This document shows, piece after piece, positions 62,344 through 64,000 of a DNA stretch of 64,000 nt. The DNA comes from Fluviicola taffensis DSM 16823 (GTDB lineage Bacteria; Bacteroidota; Bacteroidia; Flavobacteriales_D; Crocinitomicaceae): the NCBI RefSeq assembly GCF_000194605.1, contig NC_015321.1, positions 3,100,001-3,164,000 of the forward strand, given 5' to 3'. The position numbers were made by a program, and so were the translations under genes. The first letter of the stretch is position 1. Each line of letters starts with the position of its first letter. The notes beneath the pieces are model-generated. The model did no database searches and was not told where the DNA came from. It saw nothing but the letters and a program-made list of their open reading frames with translations.

Positions 62344-63986
62344 TTGGTAAGGATTACTTTTTCAGTAAGCACAACACTATCATTTGCAATGAGGGTTACG
62401 AAATATGTTCCATTTGCATAGCGTGTTAAATTGAAATCCAGAACGTGTTCTCCAGGAACAGTTGGAGCATCTGTTATGTTTCCAATTGTTCGTCCAGAAA
62501 TATCTTTAATCTCAATATGTACTTTGGTTTCTTTTTGCAACAAATAAGATATGTTGATACTTGAATTGGTTGGATTTGGATAGCATTTCAGCCATAAATT
62601 CTCTTTAAAAAGCTCTGTTGTACTGAGTTCTTTACATCGAATATAATCCACTCGATTATTGACGAAATTCTCAAATTTCACGTGTTGAATTGCCGCATCG
62701 GGTGCGCCAAACCAGTCCTTCACTACAGAAGTGAACACTTGACGGTAGTCATGTTGCAGCGGAATATTTCCATTTTGCAGGTTTTGTAAATCTGGATTAT
62801 CTCCATAAACACCTGGATTCAGACATGTTCCGTAAATTAACATTGGAGCCGCATTTCCATGATCGGTTCCATAACTGGCATTTGAAGCTGCACGTCTACC
62901 AAATTCAGAGAAGGTCATTGTTAAAACGCGATCGGCCAATCCTAAGTTCGCCAAATCATCGTAAAATGCTTTTACAGCAGCTGAAATATGATACATCAAT
63001 GCTGCGTGTGAACCCATCGTAGTATTGTTGTTGATAACCTGATTGGCATGCGTATCAAATCCGCCAATTCGACACAAGAAAATCTTTGTTCCAATTCCTC
63101 CGCTGATTAATCTGGAAACAATTTTCAATTGTGGTGCTAATGGATTGTTTAAAGCTCCGCTTGGTGCTATGAACGGATATAAATCTGGGTAAACTGTGCC
63201 TGAATTGGATCCAGCGTCATAAACATCTCTCAATCGCTCAGCATAATTATTCGACTGTCGTTCAATTTGCATGATGTATTCGATCTCGTCACCTGCATGT
63301 GTAGGAGGGAAGTTTGTAGGTTCTTCCGCACCAACACTGTTGATTAAGTTGTAAAAAGCATCTGGATTTTGAATCGAAAGTCCTGCAGGAATCCCTTGAT
63401 TTCTATGAAATGCAAGAGATACACCTGTTCCCATCTCCAATGCCAATGGATCAGGAACTGCTGCGCTTGGATAGCCTGTTGGGTAGTTTGGATGATAATG
63501 CTCAAAATAACGTCCCATCCAACCAGAATTGAAGTAATCATCGTAATTTCCCCCCATGTACCAAACGTCCCGACTGCGGAAATGGGAACCATTCATGTTT
63601 TCGTACGAAACATTCTGAATAATTGCCATGTTCCCAGCATCGTACATGGCTTTTGAACCAACCATGTCTGGATGAAGTCCAACTTGTCTATTGGTTGGTA
63701 AATTTGGGTCTAGTGTAATGTAATGGCGAGTTCCACTTTGAGGAATGGCAATATTTGGACGCAAATTGTAGTAATTTCCGTATTGATTAATCGGAATAAC
63801 CATGTTTAATCCATCGTTTCCACCATGCAATTGAATCAATATTAGGATTTTATCATTCAAGCTTGATTTTGCCATGTATTCTAAAAGCCCTTCTGGTTGT
63901 GCTGCATGCAATGCAATACCATTTAGTTTTAAAAGCACTCCAGTTCCTACTAAAGATGAAATGCGTACAAAGTCTCTTCTATCCAT
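62340..63986 (-). CDS. DUF1501 protein with Tat signal and T9SS sorting domain
   Basis: A 548-residue protein of the DUF1501 (sulfatase-like fold) family. The N-terminus MDRRDFVRISSLVGTGVLL is a twin-arginine signal. Family marks include ILIQLHGGNDGLNMVIPIN, GLHPDMVGSKAMYDAGNMAIIQNVSYENMNGSHFRSRDVWYMGG, LCRIGGFDTHANQVINNNTTMGSHAALMYHISAAVKAFYDDL and VLTMTFSEFGRRAASNASYGTDHGNAAPMLIYG. The C-terminal ~85 residues are a T9SS type A domain (CYPNPTNSSINISYLLQ ... GTYFVTLIANDSVVLTEKVIL). It therefore seems to use Tat across the inner membrane and T9SS across the outer. DUF1501 genes commonly follow DUF1800 genes; the minus strand shows a TAA just upstream at the window edge (63998-64000), consistent with such a neighbour. 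Confidence 0.9.
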   Translation of the reverse strand: MDRRDFVRISSLVGTGVLLKLNGIALHAAQPEGLLEYMAKSSLNDKILILIQLHGGNDGLNMVIPINQYGNYYNLRPNIAIPQSGTRHYITLDPNLPTNRQVGLHPDMVGSKAMYDAGNMAIIQNVSYENMNGSHFRSRDVWYMGGNYDDYFNSGWMGRYFEHYHPNYPTGYPSAAVPDPLALEMGTGVSLAFHRNQGIPAGLSIQNPDAFYNLINSVGAEEPTNFPPTHAGDEIEYIMQIERQSNNYAERLRDVYDAGSNSGTVYPDLYPFIAPSGALNNPLAPQLKIVSRLISGGIGTKIFLCRIGGFDTHANQVINNNTTMGSHAALMYHISAAVKAFYDDLANLGLADRVLTMTFSEFGRRAASNASYGTDHGNAAPMLIYGTCLNPGVYGDNPDLQNLQNGNIPLQHDYRQVFTSVVKDWFGAPDAAIQHVKFENFVNNRVDYIRCKELSTTELFKENLWLKCYPNPTNSSINISYLLQKETKVHIEIKDISGRTIGNITDAPTVPGEHVLDFNLTRYANGTYFVTLIANDSVVLTEKVILTK

Positions 63987-64000
63987 ACGGCTGAGTGTTA

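Overview
The window comes from a low-GC Bacteroidota chromosome, most likely a Flavobacteriales (Crocinitomicaceae/Fluviicola-like) bacterium; the genus is an inference. Support comes from eight proteins with type IX secretion (T9SS) C-terminal sorting domains, a short (~289 aa) primary-type sigma factor lacking region 1.1, many upstream TAnnTTTG boxes (the Bacteroidota -7 element), HmuY-type heme proteins, DUF4249 and DUF1501 proteins, and TonB receptors with carboxypeptidase-like N-terminal domains. No rRNA, tRNA, transposase, prophage or CRISPR array was seen.

Layout. 1-3937: 3' part of an ACMSD-like amidohydrolase, a membrane-anchored alpha/beta-hydrolase-like protein and a LuxR-type regulator with a degenerate receiver. 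4048-12483: a complete heme acquisition locus made of a T9SS-sorted HmuY-like protein, a binding lipoprotein, permease, ATPase, HmuS-type heme-handling protein, TonB receptor and a second HmuY-like lipoprotein, with arrays of GTTCAAA/TTTGAAC repeats inside and after it. 12629-16010: hisS, hutH and a membrane protein. 16142-20074: TPR histidine kinase, response regulator and a secreted Asp-box protein. 20349-28759: ABC-F ATPase, ArsR-like regulator with palindromic upstream DNA, FkbM methyltransferase, patatin-barrel protein, HtpG and a DjlA-like co-chaperone. 28896-33560: a 1554-residue adhesin-like protein with eight 72-residue repeats. 33596-44293: RsmI-like methylase, LMW-PTP, sigma factor, priA, DUF4249 lipoprotein, VOC protein, a second patatin-barrel protein and an RlmL-like methyltransferase.

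44283-49427: a T9SS protein, then a clear cobalamin riboswitch in front of a lone T9SS-sorted beta-propeller protein resembling the BtuG/DUF5074 type, then citrate synthase. 49857-60172: DPP-IV peptidase, then what looks like an extracellular nucleic-acid scavenging operon (lamin-tail protein, TonB receptor, endonuclease I, and a 5'-nucleotidase split into two genes), preceded by a structured, terminator-ended leader or small RNA. 60270-64000: a lipoprotein, an outer-membrane barrel protein and a Tat-signal DUF1501 protein that also carries a T9SS domain.

The three most interesting items are the riboswitch-controlled surface propeller without an adjacent BtuB, the nuclease/nucleotidase/TonB operon with its structured leader, and the heme locus with two HmuY paralogues routed by different export paths.
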